Shown here piece after piece: positions 15,905-25,904 of a DNA stretch of 64,000 nucleotides. The stretch comes from Neobacillus bataviensis (GTDB lineage: Bacteria > Bacillota > Bacilli > Bacillales_B > DSM-18226), in contig NZ_JAHXYW010000004.1 of assembly GCF_019969725.1 (NCBI RefSeq), positions 124,001-188,000 on the forward strand. Direction: 5' to 3'. Under the pieces are notes generated by a model that was not told the origin of the DNA, ran no database searches, and saw only the letters and a program-made list of their open reading frames with translations. The first letter of the stretch is position 1; each line of letters opens with the position of its first letter. Position numbers and translations under genes: made by a program.

Positions 15905-16930
15905 ATGAAAAAACGGGAAAAGGCAAAACGAATCGATAATGTCATTTTCTTTCCCGGAATTGAAAAAAGATTAACAGATAAAGGCTTAGAGAGCCTGCAT
16001 AATAAAAAATTTCAAGAAGCTATTACCCTTTTAGAAGAAGCAAAAGAACTAGATCCAGAAAATGACGACATCCTAATCGGACTGGTTCTTGCTTATTTCG
16101 AGGCAGGATCCTTTAAAAAAGCAAGAAAGCTCGCCAACGAAATGCTCTTAAAAGGAATTGGCGACTATTTTCAAATGGTAGACCTTTATTTAACAATCCT
16201 TATCCAGCTCCATGAATACCAAGAAATTGTCTCTACCATTGAAGCCTTGTTAGAAGAAAAAGAGATTCCATTAGATAAACATGACCATTTTTTAACCATC
16301 CTCCAATTCAGCCAGAGAATGGCGGAGAGTCGCAAGCTGGACATAAATGAACCCGAGATTGAGGAAAACCATCCACGGCAGTTGAATCTTTTATCATCAA
16401 ACAATCTAAATGAACAAATGCTGCTAATTTCGAACCTGGCAGAAAAAAATATCCGCCCCTATGTTCCTGAGATTGAAGAATACCTCATAACAGAAGAAGG
16501 GCATCCATTTCTTAAAACGATTTTGTTAACGCTGCTCAAAGAGCAAGAAATCGATCGGGAGTTAAAAATAACAAAATTCTCACAAGAAAACACAGTCATC
16601 CCCACGCAATTGCCGGATGTTAGACAACAGCCCAGAATGATCCAAATTAAAGCTCTACTAGAAAATCAACTTGAAAGCAGTGACCCTATACTCTTTGAAA
16701 ATATCAGCGGCATGATTGAACGGATATTTTTTATTAGCTATCCCTTTGAATTACCACCAGCGAATTCTGCTTCCTGGGCTGCTGCCTTCTACACGTTGGC
16801 ACAAGAATACATGGGAATTGATCCAAAAATAACCAAAGTAACTCAAGAATATGGGGTAACACAGCAAGAAATAGAGCAAGCAAGAGACCAAATTGAGTTA
16901 ATTGAGAAAATTTCTTATCCTAATATATAA
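15905..16930 (+). CDS. ysoA: Tetratricopeptide-repeat protein (YsoA-like)
   Basis: This 341-residue cytoplasmic protein has N-terminal TPR-like repeats (residues about 20-110: GLESLHNKKFQEAITLLEEA, then LAYFEAGSFKKARKLANEML). The C-terminal half is helical with no known domain. It sits directly before trigger factor, as ysoA does in B. subtilis, and starts at the conserved MKKR. TPR proteins serve as protein-interaction scaffolds; the partner is unknown. Confidence 0.88.
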   Translation: MKKREKAKRIDNVIFFPGIEKRLTDKGLESLHNKKFQEAITLLEEAKELDPENDDILIGLVLAYFEAGSFKKARKLANEMLLKGIGDYFQMVDLYLTILIQLHEYQEIVSTIEALLEEKEIPLDKHDHFLTILQFSQRMAESRKLDINEPEIEENHPRQLNLLSSNNLNEQMLLISNLAEKNIRPYVPEIEEYLITEEGHPFLKTILLTLLKEQEIDRELKITKFSQENTVIPTQLPDVRQQPRMIQIKALLENQLESSDPILFENISGMIERIFFISYPFELPPANSASWAAAFYTLAQEYMGIDPKITKVTQEYGVTQQEIEQARDQIELIEKISYPNI

Positions 16931-16939
16931 CCTACAGTG

Positions 16940-16967
16940 TTGAAACACAGCAATCCTGTGTTATAAT
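16940..16967 (+). promoter_or_regulatory. SigA promoter of tig
   Basis: TTGAAA (16940-16945) and a perfect TATAAT (16962-16967) are spaced by 16 bp. The spacer contains an inverted repeat (ACACAG / CTGTGT) nested in CCTACA / TGTAGG, possibly an operator or the ysoA terminator stem. Confidence 0.8.
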
Positions 16968-17099
16968 GTAGGGGTTGCATTGTGTAAAAAATTATATTTT
17001 ACATTAAAAAAGTGGAAATATGACTTATTGGACAAGACATATTTCGATTCTTAATTCGTTACGAATGAAATGAGAATAGATGTTGGAGGGAAAATAGGT

Positions 17100-18377
17100 A
17101 TGACAGCAAAATGGGAAAAATTAGAAGGAAACCGCGGCGTCCTTACAGTTGAAGTAAGTGCTGAACAAGTAAGCAAAGGTTTAGACGAAGCATTCCAAAA
17201 AGTTGTTAAGCAAGTAAACGTTCCAGGCTTCCGTAAAGGAAAAATGCCTCGCGGTATGTTTGAAAAGCGTTTCGGTGTAGAATCACTTTACCAAGACGCA
17301 TTAGATATTCTTCTTCCAGAAGCATATGGCAATGCAATCGACGAAACAGGAATCGAGCCAATCGACCGTCCTGATATCGACATCGAACAAATGGAAAAAG
17401 GCAAAGATCTTATTTTCAAAGCAACAGTTCAAGTTAAGCCTGAAGTAACATTAGGCGAATACAAAGGCCTAGAAGTAGAAGAGTTAGATACAAACGTAAC
17501 TGACGAAGACGTTCAAAAAGAATTAGAAACACTTCAAAACCGTCACGCTGAGCTTGTTGTGAAAGAAGACACTGCTGCTGAAAACGGTGATACAGTTGTT
17601 ATCGACTTTGAAGGATTCGTTGATGGCGAAGCATTCGAAGGCGGCAAAGCTGAAAACCACTCTTTAGAACTTGGATCAGGATCTTTCATTCCTGGCTTCG
17701 AAGAACAATTAGTTGGTGTTAAAGCTGGAGAATCTAAAGATGTAGAAGTAACATTCCCTGAAGAATACCATGCAGCTGAGCTTGCTGGCAAACCAGCTAC
17801 TTTCAAAGTAACTGTACACGAAATCAAAGGCAAAGAGCTTCCTGTATTAGATGACGAGTTCGCAAAAGATGTTGACGATGAAGTGGAAACATTAGATGCA
17901 TTAAAAGAAAAAATCAAAACTCGTTTAGAGGACAGCAAAAAGCATGAAGCAGAACACAACCTTCGTGACACTTTAGTGGAAAAAGCTGCTGAAAACGCAC
18001 AAGTAGAAGTTCCTGAAGTAATGGTTTCTAATGAAGTAAACCGCATGCTTCAAGAGTTCGAACAACGCCTGCAAATGCAAGGTATGAACCTTGAGCTTTA
18101 CTTCCAATTCTCTGGTCAAGACGAAAATGCACTTCGTGAACAAATGAAGGAAGAAGCAGCAACTCGCGTTAAAGTGAACTTAACACTTGAAGCAATTGCA
18201 AAAGCGGAAAACCTTGAAGCAACTGACGAAGATGTAAACGCTGAGCTTGATAAAATGGCTGGTATGTACAACATGTCAATTGATGCTATTAAACAAGCAC
18301 TTGGCGGCGTAGAAGGAATCAAATCTGAACTTAAATTCAAAAAAGCGATCGACTTTCTTGTTGAAAACAAAAAGTAA
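17100..18377 (+). CDS. tig: Trigger factor
   Basis: This is the ribosome-associated chaperone and prolyl isomerase, 425 residues. The N-terminal ribosome-docking signature [10 protein letters not shown] is near residue 43. The FKBP-type PPIase domain spans about 150-245 ([20 protein letters not shown]), and a long helical chaperone domain follows. The ATG at 17100 has TTGGAGG upstream and yields [11 protein letters not shown] as in relatives; an ATG 30 bp upstream lacks such a site. Its codon use is strongly biased, as expected of a highly expressed gene. Confidence 0.98.
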   Translation: MTAKWEKLEGNRGVLTVEVSAEQVSKGLDEAFQKVVKQVNVPGFRKGKMPRGMFEKRFGVESLYQDALDILLPEAYGNAIDETGIEPIDRPDIDIEQMEKGKDLIFKATVQVKPEVTLGEYKGLEVEELDTNVTDEDVQKELETLQNRHAELVVKEDTAAENGDTVVIDFEGFVDGEAFEGGKAENHSLELGSGSFIPGFEEQLVGVKAGESKDVEVTFPEEYHAAELAGKPATFKVTVHEIKGKELPVLDDEFAKDVDDEVETLDALKEKIKTRLEDSKKHEAEHNLRDTLVEKAAENAQVEVPEVMVSNEVNRMLQEFEQRLQMQGMNLELYFQFSGQDENALREQMKEEAATRVKVNLTLEAIAKAENLEATDEDVNAELDKMAGMYNMSIDAIKQALGGVEGIKSELKFKKAIDFLVENKK

Positions 18378-18395
18378 TTTTTATAAGTAATCGCA

Positions 18396-18424
18396 GGGCA
18401 CGATTTTTATCGTGCCTTGTTTTA
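18396..18424 (+). terminator. Terminator after tig
   Basis: A perfect 8-bp stem GGCACGAT / ATCGTGCC with a T4 loop is followed by TTGTTTTAT. Confidence 0.85.
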
Positions 18425-18475
18425 TACATTTTTTCAATTACATATTATAATTATGTCAGGGAAACCTTTTTAATA

Positions 18476-18536
18476 TCTAGCTTCAGCTCCTAAGGGCTCG
18501 AGGTCATAAGCCCCTGGTCAAGGCGCTTCAGCTTTT
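18476..18536. repeat. Degenerate copy of a dispersed Bacillaceae intergenic repeat
   Basis: The segment begins TCTAGCTTCAGCTC, contains GGGCTCGAGGTCATAAGCC, and ends GGCGCTTCAGCTTTT. This pattern resembles a short dispersed repeat I associate with Bacillaceae intergenic regions, here shortened. The call rests on memory of the pattern rather than a second copy in this window. Confidence 0.45.
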
Positions 18537-18710
18537 ATTTACAATGGGCAGGAAAATCAACATTACATATCGAATTAATAATTTCCAAAGAGCTTTTAGA
18601 TTTAATTTCAAAAAATATGGCAAAGATTAATGAGTACATAAGTTTCAAATGGTGCTTCTCCAAACAAATCAAAACATAAAGCATTTTAGTTCCAGTCCAT
18701 TGGCCAAATA
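18537..18710. other. AT-rich intergenic stretch between tig and clpX
   Basis: No gene is supported. A plus-strand frame without a ribosome site reads WAGKSTLHIELIISKELLDL followed by ISKNMAKINEYISFKW, which may be a gene remnant. Confidence 0.3.
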
Positions 18711-18719
18711 TGATACAAT
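18711..18719 (+). promoter_or_regulatory. Extended -10 promoter of clpX
   Basis: TGATACAAT is an extended -10 element (TG-N-TACAAT); a poor -35 (TTCCAG, 18690) lies 18 bp upstream. It is about 100 bp before clpX. Confidence 0.5.
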
Positions 18720-18820
18720 GCAGAATACATACCATTTTAGAAATAGTTTGAACTCGGCTTTTGTTTGGATGATCCACCAGCTTCAAAGAAGGATATAACA
18801 CGTTTCAAGGGGTGAAAGAG

Positions 18821-20080
18821 TTGTTTAAATTTAATGATGAAAAAGGACAATTAAAATGTTCATTCTGTGGAAAAACGCAGGATCAAGTCCGTAAACTAGT
18901 GGCAGGGCCGGGAGTTTATATATGTGACGAGTGCATCGAGCTTTGCACAGAAATCGTAGAGGAAGAGCTTGGAACTGAAGAAGAAGTAGAATTTAAAGAT
19001 GTTCCAAAACCGAAGGAAATCTGTGAAATCCTTGATGAATATGTCATTGGCCAGGATCAAGCAAAGAAATCCTTGTCTGTTGCCGTTTACAACCACTATA
19101 AGCGCATCAATTCCAACAGCAAAATTGATGATGTCGAGCTTTCCAAGAGTAATATTGCTATGATCGGGCCAACAGGAAGCGGGAAAACTCTATTGGCACA
19201 AACATTGGCTCGTATCTTGAATGTTCCATTTGCGATCGCGGATGCGACTTCTCTTACAGAGGCAGGCTATGTCGGTGAAGACGTTGAAAATATTTTATTA
19301 AAATTAATTCAGGCTGCCGATTATGATGTAGAAAAAGCCGAAAAAGGCATAATTTATATCGATGAAATTGATAAAATTGCCCGCAAATCCGAAAACCCAT
19401 CGATTACACGCGATGTTTCCGGTGAAGGCGTACAGCAGGCATTATTGAAAATTCTTGAAGGTACGGTGGCAAGTGTTCCTCCTCAAGGCGGAAGAAAACA
19501 CCCGCATCAAGAATTCATCCAAATTGACACCACCAATATTCTATTTATCTGCGGGGGAGCATTTGATGGAATTGAACCGATTATTAAACGCCGTTTAGGA
19601 CAAAAAGTAATTGGTTTTGGTGCTGATCCAAAGCAAGCAGAGATTACTTCCAAAGAACTACTTTCAAAGGTATTGCCTGAAGACTTGCTGCGATTCGGCT
19701 TAATCCCTGAATTTATTGGCCGTCTGCCAGTTATCGCTAGCCTAGAACAGTTGGACGAGGCGGCATTAATTGAAATTTTAACAAAGCCAAAAAATGCGCT
19801 TGTAAAACAATATCAAAAAATGCTTGAAATTGATGATGTTGAACTAGAATTTGAAGAAGGCGCATTAACGGAAATCGCAAAGAAAGCGATTGAACGCAAA
19901 ACGGGTGCCCGTGGATTACGTTCAATCATTGAAGGAATCATGCTTGATGTCATGTTTGACCTTCCTTCCCGCGATGATATTACAAAGTGTATCATTACGA
20001 AAGAAACAGTCATCAACAACAGCGTTCCGAAGCTTGTTTTAGAAGACGGAACAGTAGTTGTTGAAGAAAAATCAGCATAA
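18821..20080 (+). CDS. clpX: ATP-dependent Clp protease ATP-binding subunit ClpX
   Basis: This AAA+ unfoldase feeds substrates to ClpP. The N-terminal zinc-binding domain has CSFCGKTQ and CDECIELC. Walker A is GPTGSGKT, Walker B is [11 protein letters not shown], and the substrate loops include GYVGEDVEN and the RKH loop [10 protein letters not shown]. The C-terminal AAA small domain ends at [21 protein letters not shown]. The start is TTG 18821, eight bases after AAGGGG, giving [10 protein letters not shown] as in relatives (419 residues). Confidence 0.98.
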   Translation: MFKFNDEKGQLKCSFCGKTQDQVRKLVAGPGVYICDECIELCTEIVEEELGTEEEVEFKDVPKPKEICEILDEYVIGQDQAKKSLSVAVYNHYKRINSNSKIDDVELSKSNIAMIGPTGSGKTLLAQTLARILNVPFAIADATSLTEAGYVGEDVENILLKLIQAADYDVEKAEKGIIYIDEIDKIARKSENPSITRDVSGEGVQQALLKILEGTVASVPPQGGRKHPHQEFIQIDTTNILFICGGAFDGIEPIIKRRLGQKVIGFGADPKQAEITSKELLSKVLPEDLLRFGLIPEFIGRLPVIASLEQLDEAALIEILTKPKNALVKQYQKMLEIDDVELEFEEGALTEIAKKAIERKTGARGLRSIIEGIMLDVMFDLPSRDDITKCIITKETVINNSVPKLVLEDGTVVVEEKSA

Positions 20081-20087
20081 TTGTTTG

Positions 20088-20116
20088 AGGACCTTGCAGT
20101 TGCCGGGTCCTTTTGT
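20088..20116 (+). terminator. Terminator after clpX
   Basis: AGGACC / GGTCCT with a 12-nt loop is followed by TTTTGTATTT shortly after the clpX stop. Confidence 0.65.
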
Positions 20117-20136
20117 ATTTCCAAAAATTGTCTAAT

Positions 20137-20304
20137 TAGACAAAGTCATCGGAAAAATAGACAAACCAATAGAAAAAATGGACAAAACCCCCGGAAAAAT
20201 AGAGAATGCACCCCAAAAAATAGACAAAGCACTCCAAAAAATAGACAAAGCACTCCAAAAAATAGACAAAGCACTCCAAAAAATGGACAAACCTATCCCA
20301 ACAC
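20137..20304 (+). repeat. 21-bp tandem repeat array upstream of lonB
   Basis: Eight units carry the TAGACA/TGGACA core at 20137, 20158, 20179, 20200, 20221, 20242, 20263 and 20284, exactly 21 bp apart. The inner three units are identical. The array is open in the lonB frame, giving heptads of the type DKALQKI, but lonB itself starts downstream. Confidence 0.93.
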
Positions 20305-20338
20305 AAATTCCTAGCATATCAGTTTCTTGCATTTTGTG

Positions 20339-20367
20339 GTTTATTCCACCTCTCGGCAGGAAATACT
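20339..20367 (+). promoter_or_regulatory. Candidate SigF promoter of lonB
   Basis: GTTTA (20339-20343), 15 bp, then GGAAATACT (20359-20367) fits the forespore SigF pattern (GTATA-like, GGNNANANT). lonB is SigF-controlled in B. subtilis. Confidence 0.5.
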
Positions 20368-20408
20368 TATTAATATCTATAGAAGTACATAGTGCTGGAG
20401 GGAAAAGA

Positions 20409-22076
20409 ATGAGTTGGACGGGGATTGCTTTATTTATACAGCTGTTTTTTGGAATCATCATCGGGTTATACTTTTGGAATCTGCTTAGAAATCAGCGGAC
20501 TCAAAAGGTTTCCATCGATCGGGAATCCCGAAAAGAAATGGAACAGCTTAGAAAAATGAGATCGATATCATTAACAGAACCATTATCAGAAAAGGTACGT
20601 CCTACAAGCTTCGAAGATATTGTCGGCCAAGAGGATGGAATAAAATCTTTAAAAGCAGCGTTATGTGGACCGAATCCGCAGCATGTCATTATTTATGGAC
20701 CGCCTGGAGTCGGAAAAACAGCCGCCGCCCGCCTCGTGTTGGAGGAGGCAAAGAAAAACACGAAATCACCATTTAAAAAAGAATCCGTTTTTATTGAGCT
20801 AGATGCTACAACAGCACGATTTGATGAGCGGGGGATTGCTGACCCGTTAATTGGATCCGTTCACGACCCGATTTATCAAGGGGCTGGTGCAATGGGACAG
20901 GCTGGGATACCGCAGCCAAAACAAGGAGCTGTAACGAACGCCCATGGCGGGGTTCTCTTTATTGATGAAATTGGTGAACTTCATCCGATACAGATGAACA
21001 AGCTGTTAAAAGTATTAGAGGATCGTAAGGTTTTCCTTGAGAGTGCTTATTATCACGAGGAAAATAACCAAATTCCAACCCATATCCATGATATTTTTAA
21101 AAATGGCCTTCCTGCCGATTTCCGCCTCATTGGGGCAACGACGAGAACACCTAGTGAAATTCCCCCGGCGATTCGTTCGCGCTGTATGGAGGTATTCTTC
21201 CGTGACTTAAACCAGGAAGAAATTGTGAAAGTAGCAAAAAAAGCAGCAGATAAGGTGAATATGGAAATAAACGATACGGGTGTGAATACACTTTCTACCT
21301 ATGCCCGTAATGGCCGTGAAACGGTCAATATGATTCAAATCGCAGCGGGACTGGCGATTACGGAAGACCGTAATTTTATTAAAGATGAAGATATCGAGTG
21401 GGTGATCCATTCCAGTCAAATGACTCCGAGAATGGAACGAAAAATCAATGATATTTCCCATGTTGGTCTTGTCAATGGACTAGCTGTATATGGACCGAAT
21501 TCCGGTGCGCTTCTTGAAATTGAAGTGACCGTCATTCCCGCAAAAGAAAAAGGAACCATAAATATTACAGGAATCGTCGAAGAAGAAAGCATTGGCGGAC
21601 AGGGTAAATCGATACGCCGCAAAAGTATGGCGCGGGGCTCGATTGAAAATGTCATTACCGTTCTCCGCTCCATGGGTGTCCCGGCAAATGACTACGATAT
21701 CCATGTGAATTTCCCAGGCGGTGTTCCAATTGACGGACCATCAGCAGGAATCGCCATGGCGACAGGGATTTATTCGGCGATTTATAAGATTCCTATCGAC
21801 AACACTGTAGCGATGACAGGCGAAATCAGTATTCACGGAAATGTAAAACCGATTGGTGGCGTATATCCAAAGGTGAAGGCAGCCAAGAAAGCCGGTGCGA
21901 AAACGGTTATTATCCCGGAAGAAAACATGCAAACGATTCTAAATGAAATCGATGGCATTCAAATCGTTCCAGTTAATCATTTACATGAGGTATTTGAAAT
22001 CGCCTTGAAAAATGATTATCGGAAAAATATCGCTATCCCCGCTTCCATTGAACTATCTAAAAAAGAGTCGATTTAA
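20409..22076 (+). CDS. lonB: Forespore Lon-like ATP-dependent protease LonB
   Basis: This membrane-anchored AAA+ Lon protease is made in the forespore. An N-terminal transmembrane helix (residues 5-24, IALFIQLFFGIIIGLYFW) is followed by Walker [11 protein letters not shown], Walker B VLFIDEIGEL and a C-terminal Lon protease domain with the catalytic serine in GPSAGIAMA and lysine in IGGVYPKVKAAKKAGA. The ATG at 20409 has GGAGGG upstream and gives MSWTGIALF as in B. subtilis (555 residues). The frame is open further upstream through the 21-bp repeats, but that extension is not expected to be translated. Confidence 0.97.
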   Translation: MSWTGIALFIQLFFGIIIGLYFWNLLRNQRTQKVSIDRESRKEMEQLRKMRSISLTEPLSEKVRPTSFEDIVGQEDGIKSLKAALCGPNPQHVIIYGPPGVGKTAAARLVLEEAKKNTKSPFKKESVFIELDATTARFDERGIADPLIGSVHDPIYQGAGAMGQAGIPQPKQGAVTNAHGGVLFIDEIGELHPIQMNKLLKVLEDRKVFLESAYYHEENNQIPTHIHDIFKNGLPADFRLIGATTRTPSEIPPAIRSRCMEVFFRDLNQEEIVKVAKKAADKVNMEINDTGVNTLSTYARNGRETVNMIQIAAGLAITEDRNFIKDEDIEWVIHSSQMTPRMERKINDISHVGLVNGLAVYGPNSGALLEIEVTVIPAKEKGTINITGIVEEESIGGQGKSIRRKSMARGSIENVITVLRSMGVPANDYDIHVNFPGGVPIDGPSAGIAMATGIYSAIYKIPIDNTVAMTGEISIHGNVKPIGGVYPKVKAAKKAGAKTVIIPEENMQTILNEIDGIQIVPVNHLHEVFEIALKNDYRKNIAIPASIELSKKESI

Positions 22077-22082
22077 CCAAAC

Positions 22083-22120
22083 ACTTCGGTTTGACTTAAA
22101 AAGCAAACCGGAGTTTTTTT
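22083..22120 (+). terminator. Terminator after lonB
   Basis: An 11-bp stem ACTTCGGTTTG / CAAACCGGAGT (with a G-T pair), 10-nt loop and T7 run. Confidence 0.9.
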
Positions 22121-22276
22121 GTGAGAATGTTGGGGAAAATAATTATATTGCTAAAGAGATACCCAGTCTAACTCTAAAAATAGACACGTAAAACCAAATA
22201 AGATAGAATTGTACAACAAAGACTATTCTGCATTTGCAGTAGTAAAAAAGGATTATGCATGTGGAGGTGCTGTATT

Positions 22277-24604
22277 ATGGCGAAAAATAATGAATTGCTC
22301 GTCCCCCTCCTGCCGCTTCGGGGATTGCTAGTTTATCCGACCATGGTGCTTCATTTAGATGTCGGCCGTGAAAGATCAGTGCAGGCCCTTGAAAAAGCAA
22401 TGGTAGATGACCATTTAATTTTTTTAACCACTCAAAGGGATGTCTCGATCGATGAGCCTTCTGAAGAGGATTTATACAAGGTTGGAACCTTAACAAAAGT
22501 TAAACAAATGCTTAAATTGCCAAATGGAACAATTCGTGTATTGGTGGAAGGACTAAGCAGGGCGGAAATTGTTACTTTTTATGATGAAGAAGATTACTTT
22601 TCTGTCACTATCACCACCTTCGATGACCCAGAAACGAAAGATGTGGAAGACCAAGCCTTGATGCGGACGATGCTTGATTATTTTGAGCAATACATAAAAT
22701 TATCCAAAAAAATCTCTGCTGAAACCTATGCGTCTGTCGCAGATATTGAAGAACCTGGGAGAATGGCTGATATCATCGCTTCCCATTTGCCAATCAAGCT
22801 GAAGGAAAAACAGGAAATCCTTGAAACGATTGAAGTTAAACAAAGAATGAACATGGTCATTGACACGATTCATAATGAAAAAGAAGTGTTAAATCTCGAA
22901 AAGAAGATTGGCCAGCGTGTCAAGCGTTCCATGGAAAGAACGCAAAAGGAATATTATTTGCGTGAACAGATGAAGGCAATCCAAAAAGAATTAGGCGATA
23001 AAGAAGGCAAAACAGGTGAAATTGCCGACCTTACCAAAAAAATCGAGCAAGCAGGAATGCCTGAACATGTCCATCAAGCAGCGCTTAAGGAATTAGACCG
23101 CTATGAAAAGGTGCCTACAAGCTCAGCAGAAAGTGCAGTCATCCGTAATTATATTGAATGGCTGATTTCCATTCCGTGGTCGAAAAAGACAGAGGATGAC
23201 ATTGATATCCTTAGGGCCGAAAAAATCCTTAATCAGGACCATTACGGCCTTGAAAAAGTGAAGGAACGTGTGCTGGAATATTTAGCGGTTCAAAAACTGA
23301 CTAACTCCTTAAAAGGACCGATTCTATGTCTTGCCGGACCTCCAGGGGTTGGGAAAACAAGCTTGGCCCGTTCCATCGCCACATCGCTCAATCGCAATTT
23401 CGTTCGCGTATCGCTTGGCGGCGTCCGTGATGAATCCGAAATTCGGGGTCATCGCAGAACGTATGTCGGGGCGATGCCAGGCCGGATTATTCAAGGGATG
23501 AAGAAAGCGGGCACGATAAATCCGGTCTTTTTATTAGATGAAATCGATAAAATGTCGAGCGATTTCCGCGGCGATCCATCTGCAGCGCTGCTGGAGGTCC
23601 TTGACCCAGAGCAAAACCATAATTTCAGTGATCATTATATAGAAGAAACATACGATTTATCGAAGGTCATGTTCATCGCAACAGCGAACAACCTGTCAAC
23701 CATCCCGGGACCATTGTTAGACCGAATGGAAATCATCACAATTGCCGGCTACACTGAAATTGAAAAGGTTCATATTTCAAGAGACCATTTGCTGCCTAAG
23801 CAAATTAAGGAAAATGGTCTTTCAAAAAGCACCTTACAGGTTCGTGATGATGCCATTTTAAAAGTGGTTCGCTATTATACACGCGAAGCAGGGGTCCGAA
23901 GCCTTGAACGACAGATGGCGACGATTTGCCGGAAAACTGCGAAAATCATTGTGTCTGGTGAAAAGAAACGCGTAGTTATTACCGATAAAAATGTAGAAGA
24001 ATTTTTAGGAAAGCCACGATTCCGGTACGGCCAGGCGGAAACAGAAGACCAGGTTGGTGTGGCAACAGGCTTAGCGTACACTACCGTGGGCGGCGATACT
24101 TTACAGATAGAAGTTTCCTTAGCACCGGGTAAAGGAAAGCTGGTTCTCACGGGTAAACTTGGCGATGTTATGAAGGAATCTGCGCAGGCAGCATTCAGCT
24201 ATATTCGTTCCAAAGCAAAAGAACTTGGGATTGAAGAAAACTTTCATGAAAAATATGATATTCATATTCACGTCCCAGAAGGAGCCGTACCAAAGGACGG
24301 ACCATCTGCCGGGATAACGATGGCTACCGCACTTGTATCCGCGTTAACAGGCAGACCTATCCGCCGCGAAGTCGGCATGACCGGTGAAATTACCTTACGC
24401 GGCAGAGTGTTGCCGATTGGCGGCTTAAAAGAAAAAACACTGAGTGCTCATCGAGCTGGCCTGACAAAGGTCATCCTTCCGAAGGATAATGAAAAAGATA
24501 TCGATGACATTCCCGAAAGTGTGCGAAATGAATTAGAGTTTGTTCCAGTAACACATGTAGATGAAGTATTGAAGCATGCTCTATTGGAAGGCGGAGCAGA
24601 ATGA
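22277..24604 (+). CDS. lonA: ATP-dependent protease Lon
   Basis: This is the general cytoplasmic Lon protease (775 residues). The N-terminal substrate-binding domain starts [18 protein letters not shown]. The AAA module has [11 protein letters not shown] and FLLDEIDKM. The protease domain contains the Ser677-Lys720 dyad (PKDGPSAG and [12 protein letters not shown]). GGAGGTG lies seven bases before the ATG at 22277. The stop overlaps the engB start (ATGA), so the two genes are coupled. Confidence 0.98.
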   Translation: MAKNNELLVPLLPLRGLLVYPTMVLHLDVGRERSVQALEKAMVDDHLIFLTTQRDVSIDEPSEEDLYKVGTLTKVKQMLKLPNGTIRVLVEGLSRAEIVTFYDEEDYFSVTITTFDDPETKDVEDQALMRTMLDYFEQYIKLSKKISAETYASVADIEEPGRMADIIASHLPIKLKEKQEILETIEVKQRMNMVIDTIHNEKEVLNLEKKIGQRVKRSMERTQKEYYLREQMKAIQKELGDKEGKTGEIADLTKKIEQAGMPEHVHQAALKELDRYEKVPTSSAESAVIRNYIEWLISIPWSKKTEDDIDILRAEKILNQDHYGLEKVKERVLEYLAVQKLTNSLKGPILCLAGPPGVGKTSLARSIATSLNRNFVRVSLGGVRDESEIRGHRRTYVGAMPGRIIQGMKKAGTINPVFLLDEIDKMSSDFRGDPSAALLEVLDPEQNHNFSDHYIEETYDLSKVMFIATANNLSTIPGPLLDRMEIITIAGYTEIEKVHISRDHLLPKQIKENGLSKSTLQVRDDAILKVVRYYTREAGVRSLERQMATICRKTAKIIVSGEKKRVVITDKNVEEFLGKPRFRYGQAETEDQVGVATGLAYTTVGGDTLQIEVSLAPGKGKLVLTGKLGDVMKESAQAAFSYIRSKAKELGIEENFHEKYDIHIHVPEGAVPKDGPSAGITMATALVSALTGRPIRREVGMTGEITLRGRVLPIGGLKEKTLSAHRAGLTKVILPKDNEKDIDDIPESVRNELEFVPVTHVDEVLKHALLEGGAE

Positions 24605-25182
24605 AAGTAGTAAGTTCAGATATAGTCATTAGTGCAGTTAAACCCGAGCAGTATCCGGAAACGGATCTGCCGGAATTTGCACTGGCCGGCCGTTCAAATG
24701 TCGGCAAATCTTCTTTTATCAATAAAATGCTGAATCGAAAGGGCCTAGCGAGGATTTCCTCCAAGCCTGGAAAGACTCAGACATTAAACTTTTTCCTCAT
24801 CAATGAAATTCTTCATTTTGTTGATGTCCCGGGATATGGGTATGCAAAGGTGTCCAAGACGGAGCGGGCAGCTTGGGGGAAGATGATTGAAACCTATTTT
24901 ACGACCCGCGAGCAATTAAGGGCGTGTGTGTTACTCGTTGACTTGCGCCATCCGCCAACAACTGACGACGTCATGATGTATGATTTTTTAAAGCATTATG
25001 AAATTCCTTGCGTTGTTATTGCCACTAAAGCGGATAAAATCCCAAGAGGAAAGTGGCAGAAGCACCTAAAAGTGACACGTGAGACGTTAGATCTTGACCC
25101 TAATGACCATATCGTCCTGTTCTCCTCGGAAACCGGGGAAGGAAAGGATAAAGCGTGGGCAATCTTACAAAGCTATATGTAA
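24601..25182 (+). CDS. engB: Ribosome-assembly GTPase EngB (YsxC)
   Basis: This 193-residue essential GTPase of the TrmE-Era-EngA-like superfamily acts in 50S subunit maturation. G1 is GRSNVGKSS (near residue 31), G3 is DVPGYGYA, G4 is TKADKI and G5 lies near SSETGEG. It overlaps lonA by 4 bp. A strong terminator follows. Confidence 0.97.
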   Translation: MKVVSSDIVISAVKPEQYPETDLPEFALAGRSNVGKSSFINKMLNRKGLARISSKPGKTQTLNFFLINEILHFVDVPGYGYAKVSKTERAAWGKMIETYFTTREQLRACVLLVDLRHPPTTDDVMMYDFLKHYEIPCVVIATKADKIPRGKWQKHLKVTRETLDLDPNDHIVLFSSETGEGKDKAWAILQSYM

Positions 25183-25187
25183 ACAAA

Positions 25188-25222
25188 AACCGCCAGGCAT
25201 AATGCCAGGCGGTTATTTTTTC
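25188..25222. terminator. Bidirectional terminator between engB and the convergent gene
   Basis: ACCGCC-A-GGCAT pairs with ATGCC-A-GGCGGT (11 pairs with one A-A mismatch); A-rich and T-rich flanks serve both strands. Confidence 0.88.
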
Positions 25223-25701
25223 TTTTTTAGTAAAAAATAAATACCAACAACGATTAAGAGAGCGGGCCAAAATTTCCAAACCAAGCTCATACCGTTTTGT
25301 AATAAGCCAAGATATCCCGCAATTTTATCATAGAAAAGCAGCAACACTGCTAAAATGAGAAAGAGGAATGCTTGAAATAATCCTGTGTTGGTTTTTTGAA
25401 AACGGAGAAAGAATCCGATTGAAATAATTAAAATTAACATACCGATTGTATTTGTTGGCCAAAACGAAACGTGGCCGGCGAGATGAAAGTGAAGGCCAAA
25501 TCCAGTCATGATGACACCGGGAAGGATGGCTTCCTGGTCATTAGCCTTAAACGCTTGGCCGAGGAAAGCAATTCCCACAATAATGAGTAACGTAGGCCAA
25601 GTGAAAAATTGTTGAAAAAGAGTAATCCCCGCTTGCTGTAATAAAAAGTAGGCTCCAAAACCAATTAAAATAATTCCAGGGAAAATACGCAGGTTTTTCA
25701 T
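25213..25701 (-). CDS. LiaI/LiaF-like multi-pass membrane protein
   Basis: This 162-residue protein has about five to six hydrophobic segments. A segment near the N terminus (FPGIILIGFGAYFLLQQ, then FTWPTLLIIVGIAFLGQ) is echoed near the C terminus (VWKFWPALLIVVGIYFLL), the pattern of the LiaI-LiaF-like transmembrane region of envelope-stress proteins. It lacks the soluble LiaF C-terminal domain. It lies convergent to engB and divergent from hemA. Its specific function is unknown. Confidence 0.75.
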   Translation of the reverse strand: MKNLRIFPGIILIGFGAYFLLQQAGITLFQQFFTWPTLLIIVGIAFLGQAFKANDQEAILPGVIMTGFGLHFHLAGHVSFWPTNTIGMLILIISIGFFLRFQKTNTGLFQAFLFLILAVLLLFYDKIAGYLGLLQNGMSLVWKFWPALLIVVGIYFLLKKKK

Positions 25702-25853
25702 AGAAATACACCACTTCCAGTAAGGTTCACTTGAATATCATCGAATTTTTTGATACTGTACATAGGGAAGTAATTTTGCCCATATAATTTTCTATGTTAC
25801 CACATAGTTTCATTTAATGTTCACATTTTCCGAGCGAATGTAAAAAATGCTCG

Positions 25854-25862
25854 TGATATAAT
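25854..25862 (+). promoter_or_regulatory. Extended -10 promoter of the hem operon
   Basis: TGATATAAT is a perfect extended -10 (TG-N-TATAAT), about 43 bp before hemA; the -35 region is poor. Confidence 0.65.
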
Positions 25863-25904
25863 CAATCTAGTTAATCATGTTATTAATGGGGGTGTTCTTA
25901 ACAA

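Noticed and set aside
20137..20304. CRISPR array
   Set aside because: Period of 21 bp is far too short and spacers are absent.
20178..20408. N-terminal extension of LonB through the 21-bp repeats
   Set aside because: The ATG at 20409 has a proper ribosome site and gives the family N terminus; a SigF-like promoter lies at 20339-20367, downstream of the repeats. Kept only as a speculative point in the array finding.
25857..25893. PerR box before hemA
   Set aside because: The AT-rich stretch around the -10 box does not match the PerR palindrome closely enough, although hemA is PerR-controlled in B. subtilis.
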